Shown here in pieces: positions 56,551-64,000 of a DNA stretch of 64,000 bases (position 1 is its first letter; each line of letters starts with the position of its first letter). The notes beneath the pieces were generated by a model. That model ran no database searches. It had not been told where the DNA came from and worked only from the letters and a program-made list of their open reading frames with translations. The translations under genes were made by a program, and so were the position numbers. The DNA lies in the NCBI RefSeq assembly GCF_040438645.1, contig NZ_CP159253.1, forward strand, positions 5,198,501-5,262,500, read 5' to 3'. The DNA is from Mesorhizobium sp. WSM2240. GTDB taxonomy: Bacteria; Pseudomonadota; Alphaproteobacteria; Rhizobiales; Rhizobiaceae.

Positions 56551-56806
56551 ACTCTAGCGTCCCAATTTGTTCCGGCGGCGGCCGGAGAGGCGGATGCGGC
56601 GACTTCCCTAATGCGTCATCTGTCGCGGCTGGGCAATGAACTTGTCTCGCGTCAACCTGCTTTGCCAAGGCCTAAATCGGTTGAAGCCTATAAACGAGGA
56701 GCAGTCCCCGCGAAAGAGGCGAGCCGCCCGCTGTTTGCGGCAGGAACGTCTGCTGCCTTCCGGAGTTAGGTCGCGACAGCCGGAACAAGCGAATGGAGGC
56801 TACGCA

Positions 56807-57070
56807 ATGAGCGAAGCGAAAACGACCACCAATCACGACGAAATCCGCAAATGGGCCGAAGCCCGCGGCGGCAGACCGTCACGCGTCCGAAATCGCGGCG
56901 ATGGCGGCATTCTGCGCATCGATTTCGGCGAACCCGAGGAAGAGTTGGAGGAGATCGGCTGGGACAGGTTCTTCGAGATTTTCGACGAGAACCGGCTGGC
57001 GTTCCTCCATCAGGACAAGACCAGTGACGGCGGGACCAGCCAGTTCAACAAGTTGGTGAACCGAAGCTAG
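56807..57070 (+). CDS. Small conserved acidic protein (often mislabelled glucan branching enzyme)
   Basis: An 87-residue soluble protein: MSEAKTTTNHDEIRKWAEAR, then GGRPSRVRNRGDGGILRIDFG and a C-terminal WDRFFEIFDENRLAFLHQD. This short family is widespread in bacteria and sometimes carries the label 1,4-alpha-glucan branching enzyme, which its size cannot support. ATGGAGGCTACGCA precedes ATG 56807; the frame extends upstream to 56636 but without family-like sequence. Function unknown. Confidence 0.85.
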   Translation: MSEAKTTTNHDEIRKWAEARGGRPSRVRNRGDGGILRIDFGEPEEELEEIGWDRFFEIFDENRLAFLHQDKTSDGGTSQFNKLVNRS

Positions 57071-57076
57071 ACCGCG

Positions 57077-58156
57077 CTAATCTGTCGGCCGCGGACGCGG
57101 CAGCGGCGCGCCCAGGTCGGGCGTCGGTGCAAAGGCGCTGGCCGCGATCGGCGGCGCCCCGACGATCATCTCTTTTGTGATGACTTCGGCAGGCGCGGTT
57201 TCGGCAGGTGCCTTCGCCACTGCCGTACCGCCTCCGCCGATCGTCACTGCCGCTTCGGACACGGGCGAGGGCGCTTCCAGCACCGCGCGGCATTCCTTCG
57301 GCAGGCTGTTCATCGTCATCAAATCGCGTGCTTTCGGCGCGTCGGGGTTCTTGTTGGGCCTCCAGGGTTCTTCTGTGAACCACCAGGCGAGCGAGGCGTC
57401 GCAACCGTCTCCGCGCGCGGTTGCCGCCTGCTGCTTGCAACCGTTCGAACCGGGCTGGCAGCCTATCCGGATGTGGAAATGGTAGTCATGACCCCAGAAC
57501 GGCCGCACCTTGCGCAGCCAGCTACGGTCGCCCTTCACCGTTTCGCACAGCTTCTTCTTTATTCCCGGATGGACCAGGATGCGTTCAACTTCGCCGTAGC
57601 TGGCGGCGCGCCTGAGCAGCCGCGCATGCGCCGGCGTCCAGATGCGTTCGTCGACAGTGAGCCCGCCTTCCCTTATTACCGAGATCGCGCTCATATTCTC
57701 GCGCTCGGTCGCCGAAAGCCGCCGGTCGGGCATCGGCGTCAGCCAGATGTCCGCATCGAGGCCGATCTGGTGGGAAGCGTGGCCGGTCAGCATAGGCCCG
57801 CCGCGCGGCTGCGAGATGTCGCCGAGCAGCAGGCCCGGCCAGCCGTCGGCGACTGCGTCGCGCGAAAGCTTCTCGACTAGCCGGATCATGGTAGGATGGC
57901 CCCAGCGTCGGTTGCGCGAAACCCGCATCGCCTGCCAGGTCGGCCCGTCGGTCGCGATCGCCAGCCCGCCCGAAAAGCAGCCCTTTGAGTAGAAGCCATA
58001 CGATTTGGCGGCCGTGGCGGCGGGCAGTTTCTGGCTGCCGAAAAGGATCTTGGCCAGTTGTTCGGCGCTGACTTGCTGCGGCGCTGCGGAGAACGCCGCA
58101 AAGGCAGCGGCGGCCACGATTGCGAGGCGCTTTCCCCATCCAAATGACGATTTCAT
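57077..58156 (-). CDS. mepA: MepA-like penicillin-insensitive murein endopeptidase
   Basis: Periplasmic zinc peptidase (M74) cleaving peptidoglycan cross-links. Of 359 residues, a signal peptide (IVAAAAFAAFSAAPQQVSA) comes first. Metal and catalytic residues follow in MLTGHASHQIGLDADIWL and in GHDYHFHIRIGC. Conserved cysteines (SKGCFSGG, GCQPGSNGCKQQ, GCDASLAWW) probably form disulfides. After residue 290 there is a Pro/Ala-rich tail without predicted fold (PTPDLGAPLPRPRPTD). ATG 58156 sits six bases after GCGGGA. Convergent with the small conserved gene (6-base gap). Confidence 0.92.
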   Translation of the reverse strand: MKSSFGWGKRLAIVAAAAFAAFSAAPQQVSAEQLAKILFGSQKLPAATAAKSYGFYSKGCFSGGLAIATDGPTWQAMRVSRNRRWGHPTMIRLVEKLSRDAVADGWPGLLLGDISQPRGGPMLTGHASHQIGLDADIWLTPMPDRRLSATERENMSAISVIREGGLTVDERIWTPAHARLLRRAASYGEVERILVHPGIKKKLCETVKGDRSWLRKVRPFWGHDYHFHIRIGCQPGSNGCKQQAATARGDGCDASLAWWFTEEPWRPNKNPDAPKARDLMTMNSLPKECRAVLEAPSPVSEAAVTIGGGGTAVAKAPAETAPAEVITKEMIVGAPPIAASAFAPTPDLGAPLPRPRPTD

Positions 58157-58266
58157 GCGCATTCCCGCGAATTTTTCGGCCCCGGCGCCAACCTTGAAAC
58201 CTACTGGTTACCGAAAGATGAATCGGGCGTGTCCCAAATCATACCATGGCCCATGCCGAGTTTCGA

Positions 58267-59178
58267 TCATGACCTTCGGATTGGGCTTCGTGCATCCTCG
58301 CGCCCCGCGCCCCTCCAGTTCCCTTCGGTCCACATCGTATCGAATGCCAATTTGTAGTTGGGGAACCGGAAGGCGTAGCCGATCTGCTTGAGAGCAGCGT
58401 TGGAGACGCGCTTGTTCTCGCCGTAGAAGGAACGCGCCATCGGAGAAAGCTCCGCGGTTTCGAAGGGGGTTTCCGGCGGCGGCTCGATGCCCATCAGTTC
58501 GGCGGCGTATGAAACCACGTCCTGCGGCGGTGCCGGCATGTCGTCAGTGACGTTGAAGACGCCTCCCTGTCTCTGTCCTGCGAGATGCCAGAGCGCGCCG
58601 GCGATATCGGCCACATGGATGCGGTTGAACACCTGGTCCTTCTTCACCAGCCGCTTTGCAGTGCCTTCGGTGAGATGGACAAAGGCGTTGCGGCCAGGCC
58701 CGTAAATACCGGAAAGGCGCAGAACCGCGACCGGAATGCCGGTTTCACGGCCAAGCTCCAGCCATTCCTGCTCCGCCTTGAACCGCAATGTGGAGCGGCG
58801 CGAAACCGGGCGGCATTCGCTGCTCTCATCGACCCAGGCGCCGCCATGGTCGCCATAGACGCCGACCGTGGAGAGATATCCGATCCAGGCGAGCTCTGGC
58901 ATTTCCGTTGCCATCAGGTCGCGTGCGGCATTGAGCACCGGGTCGCCGGCTTCATCCGGAGCGACCGAGACGATGATATGGCTGACGCCGCGCAGGGCGT
59001 CGGCCAGTTCGGGCGTCATCTGGTCGGCAAACAGGTGAGGCTCGATTCCGGTCCGCCTCAGCCGGTCGAATTTTTCGCGTGAGCGCGTCGTGCCGGCGAT
59101 CTTCATTCCCGGGTCGGGAACCGTTTTGGCAAACGCCTGGCCGGAATAGCCGGCTCCGAAGATGAAGAAGCTGGTCAT
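58267..59178 (-). CDS. NAD(P)-binding SDR/epimerase-type protein
   Basis: A 303-residue extended SDR-like protein. [15 protein letters not shown] is the Rossmann glycine motif (GxGxxG). [32 protein letters not shown] (a TVGVYG block in place of the canonical YxxxK) and [13 protein letters not shown] follow the epimerase pattern. These proteins are commonly annotated NAD-dependent epimerase/YeeZ-like and have no defined substrate. MTSFFIFG at 59178 overlaps the queG stop by 4 bases. Confidence 0.85.
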   Translation of the reverse strand: MTSFFIFGAGYSGQAFAKTVPDPGMKIAGTTRSREKFDRLRRTGIEPHLFADQMTPELADALRGVSHIIVSVAPDEAGDPVLNAARDLMATEMPELAWIGYLSTVGVYGDHGGAWVDESSECRPVSRRSTLRFKAEQEWLELGRETGIPVAVLRLSGIYGPGRNAFVHLTEGTAKRLVKKDQVFNRIHVADIAGALWHLAGQRQGGVFNVTDDMPAPPQDVVSYAAELMGIEPPPETPFETAELSPMARSFYGENKRVSNAALKQIGYAFRFPNYKLAFDTMWTEGNWRGAGREDARSPIRRS

Positions 59179-60353
59179 GCGTGGCTTTTGATCCTTCCGG
59201 CGGCTTCGATCGCCCGGTTCCATTCCGAGGTTACGTCGGGATCGCCTTCTCCCACCAGTCTGCCGGCGGCAAGCTCCGCAAATTGGCGCGCGTCCAGGAG
59301 CCGCGACAGCGCCCAGACCGCAGCGCCGCGCACCAGCGGCGAAGCGTCGTCGAGATGTTCTCTGCACTGCTCTATCAGCCCGGCGTCGCCGGAATTGCCG
59401 GCGGCGATCAGCACATTGCGCAGGAAGCGGTCGCGACCGATCCGCTTGATCGGTGAGCCCGAGAAGAACGCCCTGAACCCCGCATCGTCGAGCGCCAGCA
59501 GCTCCGCCAGCGGCGGCTCGCGCAGATCATCGCGTGCGGCAAGCTTCGCCTCCGACGCTGTGCGCGCAAATTTGTTCCACGGGCAGACTGCGAGACAATC
59601 GTCGCAGCCATAGATGCGGTTGCCGATCGCATGCCTGAATTCGTGCGGGATCGGGCCCTTGTTCTCGATTGTAAGATACGAGATGCAGCGTCGCGCATCG
59701 AGCCGGTAGGGCGCCGGAAAAGCGTCGGTGGGGCAGACGTCTAGGCATGCCCGGCATGAGCCGCAATGGTCTTCCTCCCGCGCGTCCGGCGCAAGCTCGG
59801 CGGTGGTGAAGATGCTGCCGAGGAACAGCCATGAGCCATGTTCGCGGCTGACCAGGTTAGTATGCTTGCCCTGCCAGCCGAGCCCGGCCGCCTCAGCCAG
59901 AGGCTTTTCCATGACCGGCGCTGTGTCGACGAACACCTTCACGTCGCCGCCGGCCTGCGCCGCGATCTTGCCGGCTATCTGCTTCAGCCGGCCCTTCATC
60001 ACGTCGTGATAGTCGCGGTTCTGGGCATAGACCGAGATCGCCCCGCGATCGGGCTTTTCGAGCACTTCGCCGGGATCATGGTCGGGACCGTAATTCATTG
60101 CGAGCACGATGATCGAGCGCACGTCGGGCCACAGCGTCCTGGGGTTTGCCCGGCGCAGCATGGTTTCTTCCATCCAGCCCATCGAGCCGTGAAAGCCGTC
60201 TGCCACGAACTCGGCCAGGCGCACCGGCGCAAGCGGGATCGCGTCGGGTGAAACCACGGCGGCGGCGGCGAAGCCGGCCAGCCGAGCCTCGCGGTAGATC
60301 ATCTGCCGCAGGCGCGCGCTCCGTTGAGGCTTTTCAGAAATCGAGGTCCGCAT
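59175..60353 (-). CDS. queG: Epoxyqueuosine reductase
   Basis: Cobalamin- and Fe-S-dependent enzyme that performs the last step of queuosine synthesis on tRNA. Of 392 residues, the N-terminal catalytic domain has [11 protein letters not shown] and [22 protein letters not shown]. Two [4Fe-4S] motifs follow: [16 protein letters not shown] and [15 protein letters not shown]. The C-terminal HEAT-like region ([27 protein letters not shown]) binds tRNA. Its start overlaps the end of the upstream GST gene by 20 bases. Confidence 0.96.
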   Translation of the reverse strand: MRTSISEKPQRSARLRQMIYREARLAGFAAAAVVSPDAIPLAPVRLAEFVADGFHGSMGWMEETMLRRANPRTLWPDVRSIIVLAMNYGPDHDPGEVLEKPDRGAISVYAQNRDYHDVMKGRLKQIAGKIAAQAGGDVKVFVDTAPVMEKPLAEAAGLGWQGKHTNLVSREHGSWLFLGSIFTTAELAPDAREEDHCGSCRACLDVCPTDAFPAPYRLDARRCISYLTIENKGPIPHEFRHAIGNRIYGCDDCLAVCPWNKFARTASEAKLAARDDLREPPLAELLALDDAGFRAFFSGSPIKRIGRDRFLRNVLIAAGNSGDAGLIEQCREHLDDASPLVRGAAVWALSRLLDARQFAELAAGRLVGEGDPDVTSEWNRAIEAAGRIKSHA

Positions 60354-61026
60354 AGTGAGACACCGGCGAAAGGCCGCGAACCCGGTCGCCCAGCAGCGGG
60401 CGAAACGAGGGCCGCGATTTCACGCGAGTATACCATTCGCGCGCTGCGTTGTGGTCGCGCCAGTCGACTTCGCCGAGGTAGTCGAGCACGGAAATCGTCG
60501 CGGCCGCTGCGAGATCGGCATAGGTAATTCGCGGCCCGGCCAGCCAGTGCCGCGTTCCGGCCAGCCAGTTGGTGTACTTCATGTGCTGCCGGATATTGGC
60601 GCGCGCGGCCCGGATTGCTCCCGAATCGGGCGAACCGCCGCCCTGCGCCTCCGCCATCATCGGCTTCAGCACACGTTCGCGCACCAGATGCCGCGTCACC
60701 TCGCTCTCGGTCTTGGTCAGATACCAGTCGACCAGGCGGCGAATTTCAGCCCGCTCCATCGGATCTTCGGCGAACAGCCGCTTCTCGCGCTTCAGAACGC
60801 CGCGGGTCTCGTCGAGATATTCGGCGATCACGCCGGCGCCGACGATCGGTACGTCGCCTTCCGCAAGCAGCACGGGCAGCGTTCCTGCGGCGTTCAGCGC
60901 CAGGAACTCCTTGCGCCGTGTCCAGGGCTTCTCCTCGATCAGCGCCAGTTCCTCGCCATACTCGCCGAAGGAAAGACGAACGAAACGGCATGAAGCGAAC
61001 ATCGGATGGTGGAAAAGCGTCAGCAT
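60334..61026 (-). CDS. Glutathione S-transferase family protein
   Basis: A 230-residue cytoplasmic [29 protein letters not shown] forms the thioredoxin-domain start with a Cys/Ser-type active site (FASC at residues 10-13), [14 protein letters not shown] the cis-Pro loop, and [15 protein letters not shown] the glutathione-binding segment. The C-terminal helical domain has [24 protein letters not shown]. It precedes queG on the same strand. The substrate is unknown. Confidence 0.9.
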   Translation of the reverse strand: MLTLFHHPMFASCRFVRLSFGEYGEELALIEEKPWTRRKEFLALNAAGTLPVLLAEGDVPIVGAGVIAEYLDETRGVLKREKRLFAEDPMERAEIRRLVDWYLTKTESEVTRHLVRERVLKPMMAEAQGGGSPDSGAIRAARANIRQHMKYTNWLAGTRHWLAGPRITYADLAAAATISVLDYLGEVDWRDHNAAREWYTRVKSRPSFRPLLGDRVRGLSPVSHYADLDF

Positions 61027-61175
61027 GGTCCTGCGGTAAAAAGTGCGCTGGTCAATTGCCGGCGGCGCGGGTAGAGGTTGGCCCGCCCGATCGACGGGCC
61101 GTCACGGGCCCGACCTATAGGGTGAGTTCCGCGTCATGACAAGCAAGCGGCCAACAGCATCCAGCCGAGAGACAG

Positions 61176-61982
61176 ATGGAAAACCAGACGATCGTGGAAG
61201 CGCTGCTGCTTGGCATGCTCGAAGGCCTGACGGAATTCATACCCGTGTCCTCGACGGGCCACATTCTCCTGGCCGGGCATTTTCTCGGGTTCAAATCGAC
61301 CGGCAAGACCTTTGAGGTCCTGATCCAGCTTGGTGCGATCCTTGCCATCCTGACCGTCTATTCCGCCCGGCTGTGGCGGATCGCGTCCGATCTGCCGCAT
61401 GACCCGAAGGCGCGCCATTTCGTGCTTGGCATCCTCGTCGCTTTCCTGCCGGCGGCGGTGATCGGCGCGCTCGCGCATGGCTTCATCAAGACCGTGCTGT
61501 TCGAGACGCCGAAACTCATCTGCATCATGCTGATCATCGGCGGCTTCGTGCTGTTGTGGGTCGACCGTCTGGCGCTGAAGCCGAAATATAGCGACGTGAG
61601 GCAATTTCCGCTCTCGCTCTGCTTCAAGATCGGCCTCGTCCAGTGCCTCTCGATGATTCCCGGTACGTCGCGCTCCGGAGCCACCATCGTCGGCTCGCTG
61701 CTGATGGGCGCTGATAAGCGCTCTGCCGCCGAATTCTCGTTCTTCCTGGCCATGCCGACCATGGCCGGGGCCTTTGCCTACGACCTGTTCAAGAACCGCG
61801 ACATACTGTCGTTGGCCGATCTGCCGGTGATCGTGGCCGGTTTCGTCGCGGCGTTTATCATGGCTGTCGTCGTCGTCCGTTCTCTGCTCGACTACGTCTC
61901 GAGCCACGGCTACGCGCTGTTCGGCTGGTGGCGGCTGATCGTCGGCGGCGTCGGTCTTGCGGCGCTTTATCTCGTGGGCTGA
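61176..61982 (+). CDS. uppP: Undecaprenyl-diphosphatase UppP (BacA)
   Basis: Polytopic phosphatase recycling undecaprenyl diphosphate to the monophosphate carrier used by peptidoglycan and EPS synthesis, including the ExoY-initiated pathway encoded in this window. Of 268 residues, the catalytic segments are [18 protein letters not shown] (residues 14-31) and [19 protein letters not shown]. About eight TM helices. GAGAGACAG lies next to the ATG. It converges on the TSUP gene with a 1-base gap. Confidence 0.96.
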   Translation: MENQTIVEALLLGMLEGLTEFIPVSSTGHILLAGHFLGFKSTGKTFEVLIQLGAILAILTVYSARLWRIASDLPHDPKARHFVLGILVAFLPAAVIGALAHGFIKTVLFETPKLICIMLIIGGFVLLWVDRLALKPKYSDVRQFPLSLCFKIGLVQCLSMIPGTSRSGATIVGSLLMGADKRSAAEFSFFLAMPTMAGAFAYDLFKNRDILSLADLPVIVAGFVAAFIMAVVVVRSLLDYVSSHGYALFGWWRLIVGGVGLAALYLVG

Positions 61983-61983
61983 T

Positions 61984-62751
61984 TCAGAGCAACCCTGCCA
62001 GTCCGCGCCGGAGCAGGTCGAGCGCAAGGATGGTGATGCCGATCCGGAACCATCTCTTGAAGGTTTCTTCCGGCATCTTCTCGAGCATTCTCGTGCCGTA
62101 GACCGTGCCGAGAAAGCCCGAGGCGATCATCACCGCGATCAAAGGAAGCCAATCGCTGAAGGCGAAGCCGGCAAACCCGAAAACCACGATCTTCAGCGCG
62201 TGCTGCACCGTCATGCCTGCCGCATGCGTGGCCACCAGCGCCTTGCGGTCATTGGCGAATATTTGCGCGAAGACCGCCGAAAGAAGCGGTCCGGTAGCGC
62301 CGACGAACATGGTCATCAGCGCCAGCGCCGCACTCGCCACGGCGAGACCGGCCTGCCCCAGCCGCTCTATGCCGGGTATTTTCGTCCAGGTCACCGCGAT
62401 GATGAAGCCGCCAAGCACCAGCTTGAGCAGCGCGTCCGGCAACTGGACGACCAGGAAAGCGCCGCCGATCGCGCCGACGATACTGCCGGCGATGAAGGGG
62501 GCTGCGACATCCATGCGGACATTGGCGCGCTGGTGCCAGGCGCGCCCGGTATTGGAGCCGAGCTGCACCGCACCATGCACCGGGATCAGCGCCGCGACCG
62601 GAACGAACAGCCCCATCAGAGCAAGCATTGCGACGCCGCCGCCGACCCCGAAGGCGGCGGTGAGCGCCGAGGTGAAAAAACTGGCTGCGACCAGCAGCGC
62701 GGCAACAGCGGCGCTCAACCCTTCGGGGAGCAGCGCGGCGAGCGCCTCCAC
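61984..62751 (-). CDS. TSUP-family (TauE/SafE) sulfite/sulfonate exporter-like permease
   Basis: A 255-residue integral membrane protein with seven to eight helices and the duplicated TSUP pattern: FGVGGGVAMLALMGLFVPV in the first half and GATGPLLSAVFAQIF / SGFLGTVYGTRMLEKMP in the second. Such proteins move sulfite, sulfoacetate or other anions. The start is a GTG at 62751 with only a weak ribosome site. It lies 15 bases after the NDUFA9-like gene on the same strand. Confidence 0.88.
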   Translation of the reverse strand: MEALAALLPEGLSAAVAALLVAASFFTSALTAAFGVGGGVAMLALMGLFVPVAALIPVHGAVQLGSNTGRAWHQRANVRMDVAAPFIAGSIVGAIGGAFLVVQLPDALLKLVLGGFIIAVTWTKIPGIERLGQAGLAVASAALALMTMFVGATGPLLSAVFAQIFANDRKALVATHAAGMTVQHALKIVVFGFAGFAFSDWLPLIAVMIASGFLGTVYGTRMLEKMPEETFKRWFRIGITILALDLLRRGLAGLL

Positions 62752-62766
62752 CGCCGCCCGGACCTG

Positions 62767-63741
62767 TCAGGCTTCGGTCTTCTGCGAAAACTGTCCGGCC
62801 GGGCGGTACCGCCAGAGATAGGTCGGCAGGATCGCGGCGGTCGAACGGCCCTGGATGCCGAGGGCGGCCAGCGTGCGCCGCTCCGCCTCGGCTTCCGCCG
62901 AGACGATGTTGTCGGTCTTGAGCAGCGTAACCTGGTCGGTGGTCAGGAGCGGCTTGGGCAGCAGGCCGAGGATCGCCCCCTGCAGTCTCGCCAGCCACCA
63001 CGGCACGGGCACGAGCAGCCGCTTGCGGCCGATTGTTTCCAGCATTTCTTCCATGCACTGTCGGAAGCTCATGATCCGCGGCCCGCCGAGTTCGTAGATC
63101 GTTCCGCCCTTGACCTCCCCGTCGACCGAACGCGCAATGGCTTCCGCGACATCGCCGACATAGACCGGCTGGAACTTCGTCTCGCCGCCGCCGATCAGCG
63201 GCAGCGCGGGGGAAAACCGTGCCATGTTGGCGAAGCGGTTGAAGAAGCCGTCCTCCGGCCCGAACATGATCGACGGGCGGTAGATCACCGCATCGGGCAC
63301 GGTTTCGAGGGCGGCGATCTCCCCACGCGCCTTGGTCTTTGCGTATTCAGCCTCGCCTTTGATGTCGGCGCCCAGCGCCGAGACGTGGGTCAGTCCCGCG
63401 CCTGTGGAACGTGCTGCCTCCGCGACTGCACGTGCGCCCAATTCCTGCACTGTCGAGAATTTCTGCCGGCCCGTTTCATAGAGAATGCCGACCAGGTTGA
63501 CGACGTGGTCGGCTCCCTGCACCGCGCGGTCCACCGACCAGCGCACGCGCAGATTTGCCTGTATCGGCTGAATCTGCCCGACATTGCCGAGCGGCTGCAA
63601 ATGCCCCGCCAGATGCGGCCGCCGGCTGGCGACGCGCACCCGATACCCCCGCTTGGCCAAAGCCTGCACGACATGGCGGCCCAGAAAGCCGGAGCCGCCG
63701 AAAACGGTCACGAGCTTCGGGGTTTGCAGTATTTCGGTCAT
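62767..63741 (-). CDS. Complex I NDUFA9-like NAD(P)-binding protein
   Basis: A 324-residue atypical SDR of the NDUFA9 group, common in alphaproteobacteria and related to the mitochondrial complex I accessory subunit. KLVTVFGGSGFLGRHVVQAL is the GxxGxxG Rossmann motif. GADHVVNLVGILYETGRQKF, HVSALGADI, YRPSIMFGPEDGFFNRFA and FQPVYVGDVAEAI are characteristic; the catalytic Tyr-x3-Lys is present as YAKTK. MTEILQTPK at 63741 is the natural start. It is a nucleotide-bound assembly or redox factor rather than a proven core subunit. Confidence 0.92.
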   Translation of the reverse strand: MTEILQTPKLVTVFGGSGFLGRHVVQALAKRGYRVRVASRRPHLAGHLQPLGNVGQIQPIQANLRVRWSVDRAVQGADHVVNLVGILYETGRQKFSTVQELGARAVAEAARSTGAGLTHVSALGADIKGEAEYAKTKARGEIAALETVPDAVIYRPSIMFGPEDGFFNRFANMARFSPALPLIGGGETKFQPVYVGDVAEAIARSVDGEVKGGTIYELGGPRIMSFRQCMEEMLETIGRKRLLVPVPWWLARLQGAILGLLPKPLLTTDQVTLLKTDNIVSAEAEAERRTLAALGIQGRSTAAILPTYLWRYRPAGQFSQKTEA

Positions 63742-63838
63742 GGCTGGCTCCGGTCGGCTTTCGCCGTGTCTTAATCGGTTTCTCGGCAAAGGCAAAGAGC
63801 GCAGATAGGGCATGCCGCGGCGCATCGCGACGCATATG

Positions 63839-63869
63839 AAAAAGCCTCGCGAAAAGGCTTCGCGGGGCT
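63839..63869 (-). terminator. Rho-independent terminator downstream of the DoxX-like gene
   Basis: Minus strand AGCCCCGCG, 9-base loop, CGCGAGGCT forms a 9-bp stem (one G-T pair) followed directly by TTTT. It lies 31 bases beyond the stop of the partial gene at 63901 and should end its transcript before the NDUFA9-like gene. Confidence 0.75.
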
Positions 63870-63900
63870 CTCGACCTTGTACCGGTGAACTGGCCGGAGG

Positions 63901-64000
63901 CTAGAATTCCCTACCGATTTTGGCGTCGACCGAGTGTCGATTGCCGCCGCGAACCACGAAGAAGAAGAACACCGCAGACCACAGGATCGACTTTTCGGCC
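63901..64000 (-). CDS. C-terminal end of a DoxX-like membrane protein (partial)
   Basis: Only the last 33 codons are inside the window: AEKSILWSAVFFFFVVRGGN, then RHSVDAKIGREF and TAG. The hydrophobic helix followed by a short R-G-G-x-R/x-S-x-D-x-x-IGREF ending is typical of DoxX family proteins (4-TM, oxidoreductase-associated). The rest lies beyond 64000, so the family call is tentative. A terminator follows. Confidence 0.6.
   Translation of the reverse strand, partial: AEKSILWSAVFFFFVVRGGNRHSVDAKIGREF

Noticed and set aside
61957..63774. A 605-codon plus-strand open frame opposite the TSUP and NDUFA9-like genes
   Set aside because: Antisense shadow of two well-supported minus-strand genes; composition is typical of GC-rich antisense frames.

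Overview
The window is a dense, GC-rich stretch of an alphaproteobacterial chromosome. Gene content and order point to Rhizobiales, probably the Mesorhizobium/Phyllobacteriaceae side: a urease cluster with HupE/UreJ and DUF1272 genes, a complete minCDE operon, a succinoglycan-type exo cluster in the Sinorhizobium order, a FrcK-like kinase, glk, dapB and queG. I see no integrase, transposase, phage gene or CRISPR array, so this looks like core chromosome with a few lineage-specific insertions.

Layout. 1-2.5 kb: the end of a PfkB kinase gene, a HAD phosphatase and a class II aldolase. 2.5-10.7 kb: urease genes on the minus strand in the order ureD-ureA-DUF1272-ureJ-ureB, then two opposite-strand exported-protein genes, then ureC, a membrane protein, a GST-like minigene and ureE-F-G. 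10.9-17.2 kb: an ACP/ketosynthase pair resembling NodF/NodE, a GST, a histone-H1-like protein, a FrcK-like kinase, a large membrane coiled-coil protein of unknown function and a D,D-carboxypeptidase. 17.4-19.8 kb: tRNA-Arg(CCG), a small ORF and minC-minD-minE, with a CtrA-type box in front of minC.

19.8-39.5 kb: exopolysaccharide cluster. It contains an acyltransferase (possible exoH), a PPP-family phosphatase resembling PssZ, exoP-N-O-M-A-L-K on the minus strand, a small coiled-coil gene, exoW-exoV (+), exoU and exoX (-), and exoY-F-Q-Z (+). These provide UDP-glucose supply (ExoN), the priming transferase (ExoY), assembly glycosyltransferases (ExoA, L, M, O, U, W), decoration (ExoV, ExoZ, possible ExoH), polymerisation and export (ExoQ, F, P), chain cleavage (ExoK) and a small repressor (ExoX). 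No exoT flippase, exoI or exoB is present. The exoX-exoY control region is AT-rich and holds two dyads and a possible 14-codon leader ORF.

39.4-47.6 kb: a tightly overlapping minus-strand operon, amiC-amiR-dppC-dppB-dppA-formamidase-dppDF. It couples an amide sensor and an ANTAR antiterminator to a peptide-type ABC importer and an amidase. Its leader contains an intrinsic terminator whose apical loop has the ANTAR hexaloop signature, the most interesting regulatory signal in the window. 47.7-51.8 kb: a UPF0261/Tm-1 protein, then a FecR-domain protein paired with a CHASE2-adenylate cyclase.

51.9-64 kb: tRNA-Leu(CAG), gpmA, dapB, an MsbA-like exporter, glk, a small conserved protein, a MepA-like endopeptidase, an epimerase, queG, a GST, uppP, a TSUP permease, an NDUFA9-like reductase and the end of a DoxX-like gene. 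These are housekeeping genes, several linked by 4-base ATGA overlaps.
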